Shown here piece by piece: positions 35,673 through 48,400 of a DNA stretch of 64,000 bases (position 1 is the stretch's first letter; each line of letters opens with the position of its first letter). The stretch is from Brachionus rotundiformis. Taxonomy: Eukaryota; Rotifera; Eurotatoria; Ploima; Brachionidae. The stretch covers positions 1,428,799 to 1,492,798 of the forward strand of contig JAESIW010000118.1 of the NCBI GenBank assembly GCA_016802295.1, given 5' to 3'. Both the position numbers and the translations under genes were made by a program. Below the pieces are notes generated by a model. That model saw nothing but the letters and a program-made list of their open reading frames with translations, did no database searches and was not told where the DNA came from.

Positions 35673-36189
35673 TTTTATTTTATAAATAAAAATATTATTC
35701 AGTCCTTACCTGAAAAATAATTTTCATTTTATTATTCAGTTTTTAATAAATTTTTAAATAAGTTGCTCAAGCAACTAGTACACACATATTAATTAGTTAC
35801 TCTTGATTTAATTCAGTATTTTGTTTTTAAAGTTTAAAAGTTTGATTTTAAGTACATATTGTATTTTTAAATTCTGAATAAGTTTTCAATAAGTAAAATC
35901 ATATCAAATGATAAAGTTAGATACAAAAATCTTCTTTTTTTTTTTAAAATAAGAGATTAAATCTAGAATTTTAAAATTCGATGCCATTGTTTCCATGGCT
36001 CTTTAATATGTGACAAAGGTGATATTAGAAAAATATGTTTATTATGTCAATAGAATATAAGTTGTATGATGTTTCATTAATTTCAAATTTAAAAATATAT
36101 TTAAAATAAATATTAGTATATATTAAAGAGATTTTATTGACATTGAAAATAATAATAATAATAATTGAATTGTTTTTGAATGACAAAAC
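35673..36189. other. Intergenic, no gene seen
   Basis: About 0.5 kb of AT-rich sequence between two minus-strand genes. Confidence 0.5.
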
Positions 36190-38168
36190 TTAAATAGCAG
36201 GATCAAACATTTTGAATTCTTTTCTAAAATCTTGAGCCATTTTTTTCTCATCCTCAATTGGAATAACGCACTCTTTCCAATCGATGCGGTCAGGACAATT
36301 GAGCAAAAGCTCGCTAGCCATTACGTCACGGCCAAAATTGATCGGAAACGCACCTCTAATCTCACACAAGTACCTTGTAGTGTCCATGTCGCCTCTAGAG
36401 CCAGTATTTAGTTCCTCATTGGGAAGTTCTAGATAAAAAAAAGGTCTGTTTGGTTCCAAAATTTGTTTCAAATTGGTCATTTGGGGAATTTCATTCAAAT
36501 AAATGTCTTGGTTCTGTGCCACAGACATAAACGCATCTTTTAGCAAATAGGTCTTGTCCGCCCTAATTGCGTAAACTTGAATTTGCATATGCTTAGTCCG
36601 ATAGTTGCGCTCATAAAACAAAACACATTTTTTCTTTGCTTTAAAATACTTGACCAATGCTAGCTTGTATTTATCTATCTCTTTCATAAGTTCTTCATCA
36701 GCCTGGACAGACGATTGCACATGATTTATTGGTATAATCAATAAATGGTCTTTATTTAGGGCTCCTTTGGCATAAGCCAAATAGCACTTGTCTCCAACCG
36801 AGACTATGTATTGTCGCTCGACTTTCGACCCGCCCAGACAGAACCAACATGGCTCTTGTTCTTGCTTTTGCATCGCTTCCAATTTTCTTTTTTGTTTGAG
36901 CATTTCTTGTTCCTGTTTCTCGTTCATTTTTTTAATATAGTCCGCATCGTAGAAATATTGTAGACTAGGCTGAGGGTCATGTTCGCCGTAGTATTTAGTG
37001 CCATCTTCATTCTTAATATCTAATGAGCTTGAGTAAGGGTTATCACTTGATATTGGGTTGGCTGTTTGGCGAACTAGCTCTACATAGTCCAATTTTTTAG
37101 CTGGCACAATATTAAATGCGTACAAAAACTTTGGTTTATTTGATTTGTTGACTTTGGCAAGGCCTAGAAAACGTGTCATGTGCTTTTCTTTTTCCAATAG
37201 GACCTGATGGTTGCGGTAAGGTATGCGTTCGAAAAACATATTTTGTGTAGCTGAAAAATGGTAGCGTGGTTTCAGTTTTTGGGCTAAATGTGCCACCAAC
37301 TCTGAGCCAAAGTTGTCTGATTTTTGTTTATTTTCCTTTTATTAAAAAGCAATACAATTAAATCTAAATGCATTTTTGTCTTCTTACCAGTTCTTGATTG
37401 CTTAAATTTTCCACATTCCTGGGCCATTGGTTGGTTAACAATATATCAATGCATTCGCCGGGACTTCTCTTCTCGCAGTTTTTTATAATAGACTCAATGT
37501 CTTTGAGCTCAAATTGGACATTTTCTTCTGAATCCGAATCATCGGACCTTTTGAGTTTTTTACCAGAATCTTTTATTTTCTCAAATCCGCTCAGGTAAAC
37601 TATGTTCAGTCCATTGACTGTGCTATAAGTGCCCCTAGGCCCCAGGTAAATTATTTTGTCACCGCACAAATCACAACCAGACTTGTCATAAAAGTATTTA
37701 TACCGACTGGAATCATTAGGTCCTAATACATATGTTTGTATAGGCACTTATTTAGTTTAAATTTTTAATTAAATAATTTAATTAGAAATAATTTTTTTTT
37801 TAATTTACCTAATGATGGGTTTGAAAAATGGTCGAAAATTTGCTCATTTTCCTCCTCGTCCCGACCAAAAAACTCTCCAATACAAAACAAAATCTTTAAT
37901 TATTATCAATTTTCAATTGAATTAATTTAAGAAAAATTATTTAAATATTTTATTAAGAAAATAATTAATTAATTAATCAATTACATCAAATTTGCCAACT
38001 TTGGACTGTATAGATTTGACCCTTGAATACAAATCACCCAATCTGCCCTCTACATCACCACTTACCAGACTAAAACCAAAAAAAATAAGCTTATTTTTGT
38101 ACCAAATGAATTGCCATTAACTTGGCCAATTACATTTTAAGCGGCTTTTCTGTATCTATTTTGCTCAT
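36190..38168 (-). CDS. CWF19L1: CWF19-like protein 1
   Basis: Relative of yeast Drn1, a debranching-associated splicing factor (family knowledge). Five exons join in phase to 569 residues: 38168-38134, 38069-37985, 37893-37809, 37746-37388, 37335-36190. The N-terminal part is metallophosphoesterase-like (ILVSGDVEGRLGDLYSRV, FCIGEFFG, PIQTYVLGPND, DILLTNQWPRNV). KPRYHFSATQNMFFERIPYRN follows. The C-terminal CwfJ domains start at PCWFCLGGSKVERQY, with the HIT-like HLLIIPINHVQS and CVLFYERNYRTKHMQIQV, and end in FGRDVMASELLLNCPDRIDW. Length is close to the human protein (538). Confidence 0.95.
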
Positions 38169-38431
38169 TATTTAATTATTATTTTTAAATTTTGTTTTTT
38201 GAACATTAAGGCAATTTAAAATTGCAAATAATTTTATTTTTTTTATACTATCATATAAAAAATGGCTTGTAAGTTTTTTTTGAAATTTGCTAGCTATTAG
38301 TCTTGTAGCAAGCCACATATATACATTTGAAATTTTATTATTTTAGAATATAAAAAATTCTAAAAAATAATTTTTAATATTATAATAAAGATTAGGATAA
38401 GAATTAATTTGACAAGTCAAGGCGTATAAGT
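38169..38431. promoter_or_regulatory. Likely bidirectional promoter between CWF19L1 and NDR kinase
   Basis: A 263-bp AT-rich interval between divergent start codons. No motif is recognised; the role is inferred from arrangement. Confidence 0.35.
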
Positions 38432-39891
38432 ATGGCAAGCGATAATATATCTGGTAATGCAAGCGCTGCCATTCCGCCAATGACGTTTAGTCAGCCGACC
38501 ATAGACAAAGTAAACAAGGCCAAAGTAATGATAGAGAACTACTACAACAATCTACAACAAGAGTGCGAGGAAAGGGAGGAAAGATACCGCAAGCTGGAGG
38601 AGCAAATGAAAGCCGATGGTCTCAGCGAGCAGCAAAAAAACGAGCGTAGGCAAATACATGCCGTAAAAGAGACAGAGTTTTTGCGCCTCAAGCGCCTCAA
38701 GCTCAGCTACAACGACTTCACGCCACTTAAGGTTATTGGCAAGGGTGCTTTTGGCGAGGTCAGACTTGTACAAAAAAAGGACACTGGCCACATATATGCA
38801 ATGAAGATTTTAAGAAAAAAAGACATGTTGCTTAAGGAACAAGTGGCTCATGTTAGGGCTGAGCGGGACATTTTGGCCGAGGCCGACCATCAATGGGTGG
38901 TAAAAATGTACTTTTCGTTCCAAGACTCGCGCAATTTGTATTTGGTGATGGAATTTTTGCCTGGCGGTGACATGATGACTTTGTTAATTAAAAAAGACAC
39001 TTTTAGTGAAGAAATGACTCAGTTCTATGTAGCCGAGACAGCCTCGGCCATTGACTATATCCACAAGCTTGGTTTTATTCATCGGGACATTAAGCCAGAC
39101 AATTTGCTCCTTGATTCCAAAGGTCACATAAAACTATCTGATTTTGGTCTGTGCACAGGCCTCAAAAAAGCTCATACCACCGAATATTACCGAGAAATAA
39201 CCAATTTTAATCCAACAACAGATTTATGTAATTATTTTTTAGAATAAAAATTATTTTTTTAATCTTTTATTAGAATTAAAATTAATTTTTTTTTAAATAA
39301 CAAATAGCGAACCCATTGGACTCGAAGAGACGTGCTGAGACATGGAAAAAAAAGCGAAGAGAGCTGGCCTATTCCACAGTTGGAACACCGGACTACATAG
39401 CTCCAGAGGTGTTCATGCAAAGGGGATACAGCAATTCTTGTGACTGGTGGTCACTTGGAGTCATAATGTTCGAAATGTTGATTGGTTTTCCACCATTTTG
39501 CTCTGAAGATGCCCAGATTACTTATCGCAAGGTGATGCATTGGCGGGACACGCTTTTGTTCCCGCCCGAAGTGCCAATATCGGACAGCTCCAGGGACTTG
39601 ATAATGAGGTTTTGCTGCGATGCTGAGCACAGATACAACAACCTTGGTGATATTAGATTGCATCCATTTTTGGCTGGGGTCGACTGGGAACACATTCGGG
39701 ACCGACCAGCGCCTTATTTGCCAACTATCAGGTCCATCGATGATACATCCAACTTCGACGAGTTCCCCAATGAGGAACTCGATCTTGGGCCGCCCAATTC
39801 AACCGATAATGACCTTAAAAAACAAGATTATGTGTTTGTAAATTACACTTATCGGCGCTTTTATAATTTAACTCAAAAGATACAGAAGTAG
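38432..39891 (+). CDS. STK38: NDR-family serine/threonine kinase (STK38/Tricornered type)
   Basis: AGC kinase of the Hippo-like NDR branch, controlling cell shape and polarity with MOB1 (family knowledge). Two exons, 38432-39227 and 39308-39891, give 459 residues. The N-terminal regulatory helix (KVNKAKVMIENYYNNLQQE, residues about 25-45) is the MOB-binding region. The kinase runs from FTPLKVIGKGAFGEVRLV, with HRDIKPDNLLLD, DFGLCTGLKK, a basic autoinhibitory insert (KRRAETWKKKRRELA) and the activation segment STVGTPDYIAPEVF. The hydrophobic motif FVNYTYRRF retains the regulatory Thr. It is richer in G+C than its flanks, consistent with a conserved, well-expressed gene. Confidence 0.96.
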
Positions 39892-40975
39892 AAATTGTAA
39901 AAAAAAATTCCAAGATATGGTGGTCGATTACGCGGTACTTAGCTGTACTCGTACATTAAGAGAATTATATGATTTATTATTTTGTTTTTTTTTTCTCAAT
40001 TTTATTATTAATAAATATTTATTAAGTTTTAAAGACGGTGACTTTTAATGGTAATCGTGGATTTAATTGATTCTTATTTTCTGAACTTAAAAGTTTTTTT
40101 TTTTAAATAAAATAAAATATTTATTCCATTTTTATTCTAATTTTCAAGTTAAATGACCCCCTTGAAATATATTTTAGATAGTTTGTCCAACAGCACAGAT
40201 AATTTAAAAAAAAACAATTCTTCTTATATAATCAGAATTTAAGTACCAGTTTGATGCTATGAGATTATTGGAAGATTTCATTAAATTTTACCAAGAAGAG
40301 CTCAGTAAAAACTTAATAAGAACTGATTATGAAGAGATCAACCAGTTTTATATCAACATGGTTAAAAAAGAAAAAATTATCTGATGTGACAGAGGCTAAG
40401 GACCTTTAATTTAATTAATTAATGACCCTTGAGTCAGCTGTTTGAAGGTTTTAGTACCACTCTTTAGGACCTAATTACACTTTTTGTTTTTTTTCTTTGA
40501 ACAAAGCAATTATAGTATTTTATACCTAAGTATTGAATATAGATAAAATATTTTCAGAATAGATATAAAATTATTATATTTCATTGTCAAAATAATTAAA
40601 ATGTAATTTAATTTCTTTAAATACTTTTTGCTTTTTAAGAAATTTAATTCTCTACGAAAAAATCGATTCTTTATAATGAAGTATAATAATATATTTAGTT
40701 ATGTTGTTTTATAAATAGACAAAAATGGGTTTTTATTATTTTGTTCGAAATTCATCATGTCAATTAAACCTTTTAACCAAATAAATGGTAAATTTGAAAA
40801 ATTTATTTTGAGAATTTAGTGGGTTAATAATCAAATTTTGAACTAAATAATAAAATTTAATTTTTTCTTAAGTTTTTATTTAAAATTCAAAGAAAAAAAA
40901 CTAAAAGAAATTTCAGATTTAAAAAAATACCAATAACAGCAATTAATTTAAAAACAAAAAAATTAGCTTCAGATC
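39892..40975. other. Intergenic, contains one short ORF
   Basis: AT-rich spacer between the convergent NDR kinase and alpha-tubulin genes. Only the short frame at 40259-40384 stands out. Confidence 0.5.
40259..40384 (+). other. Possible 41-codon ORF or orphan exon
   Basis: The frame MRLLEDFIKFYQEELSK continues with balanced codon use to IINQ-free ending VKKEKII and a TGA. It is preceded 10 bases upstream by an acceptor-like TACCAG, and the frame is open from that acceptor. It could be the last exon of an unseen gene, a micropeptide or a relic; no partner exon was found. Confidence 0.25.
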
Positions 40976-42493
40976 TTAATATTCATCTTCGGCAGCATAA
41001 TTATTATTAATATCAGAATCACAAGCGCACTTAAATATAATTGATGAATAAAAAATAATTATCTACTTATTTTAAAACTTATTTACCTCTTCATAGTCTT
41101 TTTCCAAAGCGGCCAAGTCTTCTCTGGCCTCGGAGAACTCTCCTTCCTCCATACCTTCGCCAACATACCAGTGAACAAACGCTCTCTTTGCGTACATCAG
41201 ATCAAACTTATGGTTGAGTCTGGACCAAGCCTCGCAAATGGCAGTGGTGTTACTGAGCATGCACAAAGCTCTTGGCACTTTGGCAATGTCACTATCCGGC
41301 ACGCACACCGGCGGTTGGTAATTAAGACCAACTTTGAATCCGGTCGGAGACCAGTCAACAAACTGAACATTCTTCTTAGTCTTAATTGTGTTTATGGCCG
41401 AGTTGGCCTCTTTGCTAACCACATCACCGCGGTACAGCATGCAGCATGCCATATATTTGCCCATTCTTGGATCACATTTGACCATTTGATTATTTGGCTC
41501 GAACACGGCATTGGTCAGATCACTGACCGACAATTGTTCGTGATAGGCCTTTTCTGCAGACAAAATAGGAGCATAGGAAGTCAAAGGAAAATGAATGCGC
41601 GGATAAGGAACCAAATTGGTTTGAAATTCGTTCAAATCTACATTCAAAGAGCCCTCGAATCTCAACGAGGCAGTAATAGAGCTAACCACCTGAGCAATCA
41701 ATCGATTAAGATTTGAATAAGTTGGCCTCTCTACATTCAAATTACGCTTGCAAATGTCATACAAGGCTTCATTGTCAACCATAAATGCACAATCAGTATG
41801 TTCCAGAGTGGTGTGTGTGGTCAAAATAGAGTTGTAAGGCTCGACTACTGCAGTTGAGATTTGAGGTGCTGGATAGACTGCAAATTCAAGTTTGCTCTTT
41901 TTGCCATAATCTACACTCAATCTTTCCATCAATAGGGATGTAAAGCCTGAACCAGTTCCACCACCAAAACTGTGAAAAAGCAAAAAACCTTGCAGACCGG
42001 TGCATTGTTCGGACAGGCGGCGAATTTTGTCCAAAACTTGGTCGATTATTTCTTTGCCAACCGTGTAGTGACCCCTGGCGTAGTTGTTGGCAGCGTCCTC
42101 TTTGCCACTGATCAATTGGTCCGGGTTGTACAGTCGCCGGTACTTGCCAGTTCTAATTTCATCAATTACAGTCGGCTCCAAGTCTACGAACAATGTTCTT
42201 GGCACTTGGCGACCATTGCCTACCTCATTGAAAAATGTTCCCAAGGAAGTAGATGAATTGCGAGATTCGGCAGACAAAATACCATCTGGCTGAATATCTT
42301 AATAGGTTTTTTTTTTGCTTTTTATAATTTAAAATTTTGTTTTAGTGATTAGATTACCATGTTCTAGACAAAAAAGCTCCCAACACGAGTTACCAATCTG
42401 ACACCCGGCCTGACCAATGTGAATGCTCAACACCTCTCTCTAAGAAAACACATGTCATCAAACCAATTCAAAATTTTAAATAAATTTTACCAT
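40976..42493 (-). CDS. TUBA: Divergent alpha-tubulin
   Basis: Four exons join to 449 residues: 42493-42491 (ATG only), 42439-42358, 42297-41087, 41029-40976. The start M followed by an intron and REVLSIHIGQAGCQIGNSCW is the ancient animal arrangement. GTP-binding GGGTGSGF and the alpha-specific catalytic Glu in loop T7 region (RMGKYMACCMLYRGDV downstream of LTNAVFEPNNQ) are present, and QCTGLQGFLLFHSFGGG is intact. The K40 loop is changed: after QPDG the sequence is ILSAESRNSSTSLGTFF, two residues shorter and without the acetylated Lys. The tail after DYEE is CACDSDINNNYAAEDEY, less acidic than usual but ending in the tyrosination signal EY. Probably a tissue-specific isotype. Confidence 0.95.
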
Positions 42494-43697
42494 TTTTTTT
42501 TAAATTGGATAAAATTCTTTCGAAATTTTAAGCTCTAAAGAATAAAAAGAAAGTTTTTTTTTTCTATTTACGTAGAAGAAGAGAAATTATTCTAATTATG
42601 GAACACATGAACCAAGGTAGTAGACAAATTGGTTAGAAAAAAAGCATGTTACCAAACGAAATATTGCAAGCATTATTTTCACATTGTTTGCTTGCAAATG
42701 AATAAAATTACAAGTTTATCTTATTTATCAAGTTAGAAGCGCGCTCTTGCTCTTCATAAGAACTAAGCTATTTTAAAGAGATATTGCCATTTAATTAGGA
42801 ATTATGATTTCAATTTATAAGATTATCATTGTCTTTTGAAAAATGTTGAAATCTAATCCCAAATGTACAATTTTTATGAATATTTAGCTGGTGATGTAAC
42901 CATGATGCATAATTTGAATTATCTATTTTGATTCCCTACTGTGCTTGAAGAGAACTAGTTTATGCAATAATAAATTTGCATTTTGCCCCTCTACACTATT
43001 ACGTGGTTTTTTTATATACCATACAAGAAAAATATATCTATAATTTTTAAAAACATGAATTTCACTTATCAAACTAGATTCTAATCAAACAAAAATTTTA
43101 AACTAAAGATAAATTATTTTTTTATTTGAACATAAAATATTATACTAACTGGTTTTTTATTCAAATCTTACTAGTATTTGTATACTATTATGGTTTGATA
43201 GTATTATTTGTCTAATATGCTAAATGTGTATATATTTTAAATGTTTTAATTGAAAGATGTATCATAAATAATTAAATAAAAATAAATATAGATAATATCA
43301 TAAAAATAAACTATCTATCTTTATCAGCAGTCTTTTTGTGCAAAAAAATAGCCATGATCGTGAAATAATTGGCATTGGGCATGTTTTATTTGTTTCCAAT
43401 TCATTTATATTAACCAGACTTTTGCCATAATTTGATACTTTATCTCTACCAGTTGCCGAATCTAAATCAATTGCTTTATTTTTTTTTAAATGACCCATCT
43501 ACTCAAAAATCATTCCAATTTTAATTTGAAATAATTTTTAATTTGTACTTTTTTATATAACTCTTAAATAAAAATAAAATTTGTTCATTTAATAATGCAT
43601 TTTTCTTAATTTTCAAAATTTAGATTGAAAAAAAATATTTATTTTAAAAATAATTTTTTTTTCAATTGAAATAAGAAAAATTTTATTTGTACAAAAA
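42494..43697. other. Intergenic, no supported gene
   Basis: AT-rich divergent interval between alpha-tubulin and GINS2. A 66-codon minus frame at 43298-43498 is the only coding-like segment. Confidence 0.45.
43298..43498 (-). other. Possible small ORF, 66 codons
   Basis: Starts at an ATG (MGHLKKNKAIDLDSATGRD), continues with KVSNYGKSLVNINELETNK and ends in a hydrophobic, basic stretch. The composition of the first 45 codons is more protein-like than the surrounding AT-rich sequence. No family is recognised and no splice partner found; it may be chance. Confidence 0.2.
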
Positions 43698-44341
43698 ATG
43701 GATAATGAAGAAGTTGAATTTATAGCTGAAAATGAACTAATTACGGTTATACCCAATTTTCAGTACAAGACCTTTTATCTAATCGGGGTATTAATAATTA
43801 TTTTGATACTAATTTGATTTTAATAAAACAATTTCAAAGGGAGATATAGGTCCGTTTGAGCCCAGTGTACCGACTCAAGTTCCGCTCTGGCTGGCGGTGC
43901 ACTTTCGTCAGCGACAAAAATGCCGCATCGAATGTCCCTCGTGGATAAACGTTGGTAAATGTTTATTCAGCAAGCTGAAATTTCCAAAATAAAATATATT
44001 CTGTAGAAAAACTGGAAGAGATAATGAACAATGAAAAAACAAGTGATTTGTTTACCCAAATGCCAAACCCTCATTACATGGAAATTACCAATGTTTTATT
44101 AAATTGTGCACCGCAAGACATTCCAAGAGCTGATGAGGTAAAAACTCTAATAAAAGACATATGGGACTTGAGAATTGCCAAGCTCAGGAGCAGCATGAAC
44201 GAATTCATCAAAAGCGAAAGCTTACATGCCAAGGTAAACAATTTGACTCTTCTGGAGATCAATACCGTCCGCAATTTACTCACAAAAACCCTCAAGGAGC
44301 TTCACAATTTAAAACAACATGTTCCAGTGGCTGACGAATAA
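43698..44341 (+). CDS. GINS2: GINS complex subunit PSF2
   Basis: Part of the CMG replicative helicase (family knowledge). Three exons, 43698-43787, 43840-43954 and 44007-44341, join in phase to 179 residues (human 185). The sequence follows PSF2 throughout: EEVEFIAENELITVIPNF, YLIGGDIGPFEP, VPLWLAVHFRQRQKCRI, then MPNPHYMEITNVLLN, DIPRADEVKTLIKDIWDLR, AKLRSSMN and NLTLLEINTVRNLLTK. No motif is missing. Confidence 0.96.
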
Positions 44342-45402
44342 ATGAATTAATTTTTAATTTAATTTTTATATGAAATTTATCTTTAATTTTTTTTTTACGA
44401 GACTTATTTCTTATAACTGTGCAATTTATTATGTGTCATCTAAGCAATAAAGATATCCATGAAACAATATTTGATTTTTGTAATTTAAGACAATTTTTAT
44501 CTAGAATTTGCATATTTTATTTTTTAAATTTTTATTTTTGATGGTGGAACAAGTATATTGTTTTTGCCTTATACCTTGAAACTTAATACACCAAAAAATG
44601 GTGACAACATTTCTTGTAAATTCAAGATATGTCACTTAAAAGAATCATTTAAAAACTGTATTGTAATTATTTTTTGAATAAAGACTGGTTTTTAATTACG
44701 TAATTAGTATTTTTATAAGAAAAAAATTTAAATTTTAAAATAAAATCTTTGAAAAATCTTGTGACAAAAATTTTAATCATTTCATAAATCTTAAACACCC
44801 TAATATAATTTAATGTATAATTGTTATCTGACAAAATACGATCTAAAATTCCGCATTTAATTTTAATTTTGTCTTAGCAAAAAAATAGACAGTCTCAAGT
44901 ATGTGACAAAGTCAATCGATTTTATTCCAAAGTAAATACTTAAAAATCTCAGCTAAGTTGGTAAAATAGAAAAGAACTCTCATTATTAAAAATAGGAAAT
45001 TTACTAAGCAAGCTTACATAAAATAATGTGTATGGAGTCCATGGTAACATATGCAACAGTTATTCTTTAAAGAATTAATTAATTTAGGCAAAAAATGAAA
45101 TTTTCTTACATTTTTTAACTTTACCAGGTCCATGGACGTAAGTATTATTCGAATATTTGTTTCTTTACATTTTAGAAAACCACTTAGTTATTAATAGCAC
45201 TTTTAACTAATAAAAACAACTTACGTAATATTTGCGGAGATAATTAAGATCACTGCTTTTTAGAATAATTTAGTAAGTTACTTTTTGCCAAATGTTTTAA
45301 TGTGACACTCAAATATTTATGCTCCTGATTAAAGCTTTAAGTGTCTGCTCATTTTAAACAACAATCATAGAAAGTCTTTTAAACACTTTTCTAATAGATA
45401 AA
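44342..45402. other. Intergenic, no gene seen
   Basis: About 1 kb of AT-rich sequence between two plus-strand genes. Nothing recognisable in either strand. Confidence 0.5.
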
Positions 45403-48400
45403 ATGAATAAAAATTTTTATCTACAATTAAAGCAGTTTTTGTTGAAAAAAGTAAGCATGGACAAATTGAACCACCTTTTTTTTGGAAAATGCTTTGCTTT
45501 TATTCATAAGTAAATAATAAAAAATAAAAATTAAAATTTAATTTATTGCAGGATGATAAAAACGAAGGTCAATTATTGGCTGATCAAGAGTAATTTTTAC
45601 TTTTATCTGTTTAGTTTATTTAATAAATACTAAAAGAATCCTAATTAAAAAAAAGATTAATAATTAAACGAAAATCTCTTCCTCCGCTAAGAAAATCGCT
45701 TGATCTAAATTCAGATTTTTTACCATCTAGAAGTGAGTCTACCAACGACATCTTAAATTTATCATTCAATAAAAAAAAGTCACCTGACAAGCTTGTCTCC
45801 ATAGACCAAACACAATTGTCATTCTGTAATTTCCGCGACTTTGACACGCCAATTACCATTGACATAATATCCGAAGCCGGAAGACTTTCCAGACAAAGTC
45901 TCGATCCATTGACAAGTCGAGAATTGCACTCAGCTAAATCAATAAGTGTAATTATTTATCAACTAATAATTTAACTTTCAATTACTTTATTTTGATATGA
46001 AAATTTTTTTTAGAGACCTACCAGTGGTAAAGAAGTTGCACAGCGACTTGGTGCAAAAATGCAGACAGAAAAAACCCCGGTGGAAAAATTTTCCAAACCA
46101 GTTATTGACAACAAGTCGGACAAGGACCGCTTGGACACAATCAATGAGTCACTAAGCGAAACTCTTAGGATTAATGTTAAAAAATTGGACCTAAATCCAC
46201 AAAAACATGCCGATAAACCAAAGCCTATTACTTCTATACTAAAAAAAGCTCAAAACTTACCACCAAAGACTGTCGCAAACAAAACAGACACAGCAAATAG
46301 TGCCAAAAGGACATCTTTTGCCACCACAAAAAGTGTTGCTGCCAAGCCAAAGGCGAAAAATCCAGCAAAAGCAGAACCTCCCAAGACACAAACACCTCGT
46401 ACTAAACCAGCTCCCATTGACAGTCCAAATGATGTTCTCAATGTATCATTTCAAAGCACATTAACTACAGTTAGTTCAGCCAGTAAGTCCACCATTTATC
46501 CTGAATTAAGCTCAAGTCGGCTTAATATTGCCGAAAAACCTATGTCGGCAAAGTCCGAAGTTGAACTCATCGAACCTCAAGAGCCGGTCATTTTTACCAT
46601 GTTCGAAAACTACCCTCAGCCATATACTGTCCCATCGGTAGACACTGAAAAAAATCTTAAGCCAAAGTCTTGCAGTGCCAAGAAAAAAACAAGCGCCAAA
46701 AAAGTCAAATCTGCACCCATTAAGCAAATAGCCCAGAAACCAAATGTAAAAAAGAGCAAAAATAAAATTTTAATAAGCCAAGACATAGATACTGATTTAA
46801 AAAAAGAGATAGATCAATCTACCTATAATGATATGTATGATTCAGAGTTTGAGGAGAACTTGTCGGTATCGTCCAAAAACTCGGTCAATTTCTTGAGTGA
46901 CAATGAGAAGGAAATATCAGAGATAAAGCTTGATAGTGATGAAAAAGCGAGTATAAACACAAAGGCGGCACAGATTGCCATTAGCTCAGCACCTGACCAA
47001 ATGCAAGAGGAGACCAAGGAAAAACTATCTAGTCAAATAAATAAGGATTTTGTTAAATCGATTGAAGATAAATTGTTCGCCATTTACACCAAGTATGACA
47101 ATTTGCTAATGCAGCAGGAAAATGAGGAAAAGGCAGATATATTGAACAACCAGAGGGCTGAATTCAGTGAGGAAATGGCTAATCAGCTCAGAGAAAACAT
47201 TAATTTTGACCAAGAGTGCGCTGATTCGAACGGCAAGCGGCTTAAAGAGCTATACGAAATGGCCAAGCAAAATTCGGAAAAAAAAGTGACCAGCAAGCCG
47301 CCAATTCCAACTGATAGCAAAAAGTACAATAGTGTCAGATGCGATAACAAAGAAAATACAAGTTCTGTCAAGTCGAGCAACATGGCCGAGCAAACCATAG
47401 TGCCAGGTTGTCGCAAAAGTTTTAAACTACCACCTGATTTGAGTGATAAAATAAATACGCTAATGATTCCGTTGCCAAATGAGGTCCATTCTGGCAATTT
47501 TAGCCAACGAAATGAAGACGAAAAATTAAACTTGAGTACAAAATTAAAATTTAATGTAAGTTTTATCAGGATGATATTTTTTTATTTATTGCTTTTATAA
47601 ATATAAAAAATTACTTAAAACTTAAAATTTTGATAAATTAATTATATAAATTTAAACAAATTTACGGAAAATAATAATTAAATTAAGTCACATTTTTGAC
47701 AAATTAAATAATCAATAATTGAATTTAAAGTTTATTAAACATTTTGATTAAATAAAACCTTTACCAGTCAAATTTTAAACTTATTCTATATTTAAATTAT
47801 TATCTATTAAAGTCAAGACAATATGATAGCATAGGTAATGAATCAGTGAACAGTTCTGTGAGCTATGACTCCAACAGTATAACCTATCATTACGACCTAA
47901 AGTACCGAAACGACAAAACCAAGAGTCCCATTGTAATAATTAAAATAAAGTTAAAAATTAAATTTTGAACAATTAATTAATTTAATTTTTGGAAAAGAGT
48001 TTACAAATAGAGAGCGAAAATGACTTTCAATTTCGCTGGAAAAGAGGCAATCTTCTTGGCAAAGGAGCGTTTGGTTCAGTTTTTCAAGCCATGTTGAGCA
48101 CTGGTGAAATAATTGCCGTAAAGCAAATAGAAATGGAAGAATCAGACCCGGTTAAAGCAAGAGCTGAATACGAGTGTGTGAGGGAGGAAGTGAAAATTTT
48201 GCGTGAATTGGAACATGACAATATTGTCCAGTAAACTAATCTTAATACAAATTTCATTTAATTAGATAAAAATTGTTTTTAAAGATTTATGGGCACAATG
48301 CTTGACGGCAATGTTGTAAATATATTTATGGAGCTTATACCAGGTGGTACAATCGAAGCATTGCTCAAAACGTTTGGTCCATTTGACGAAGATTTGTTCA

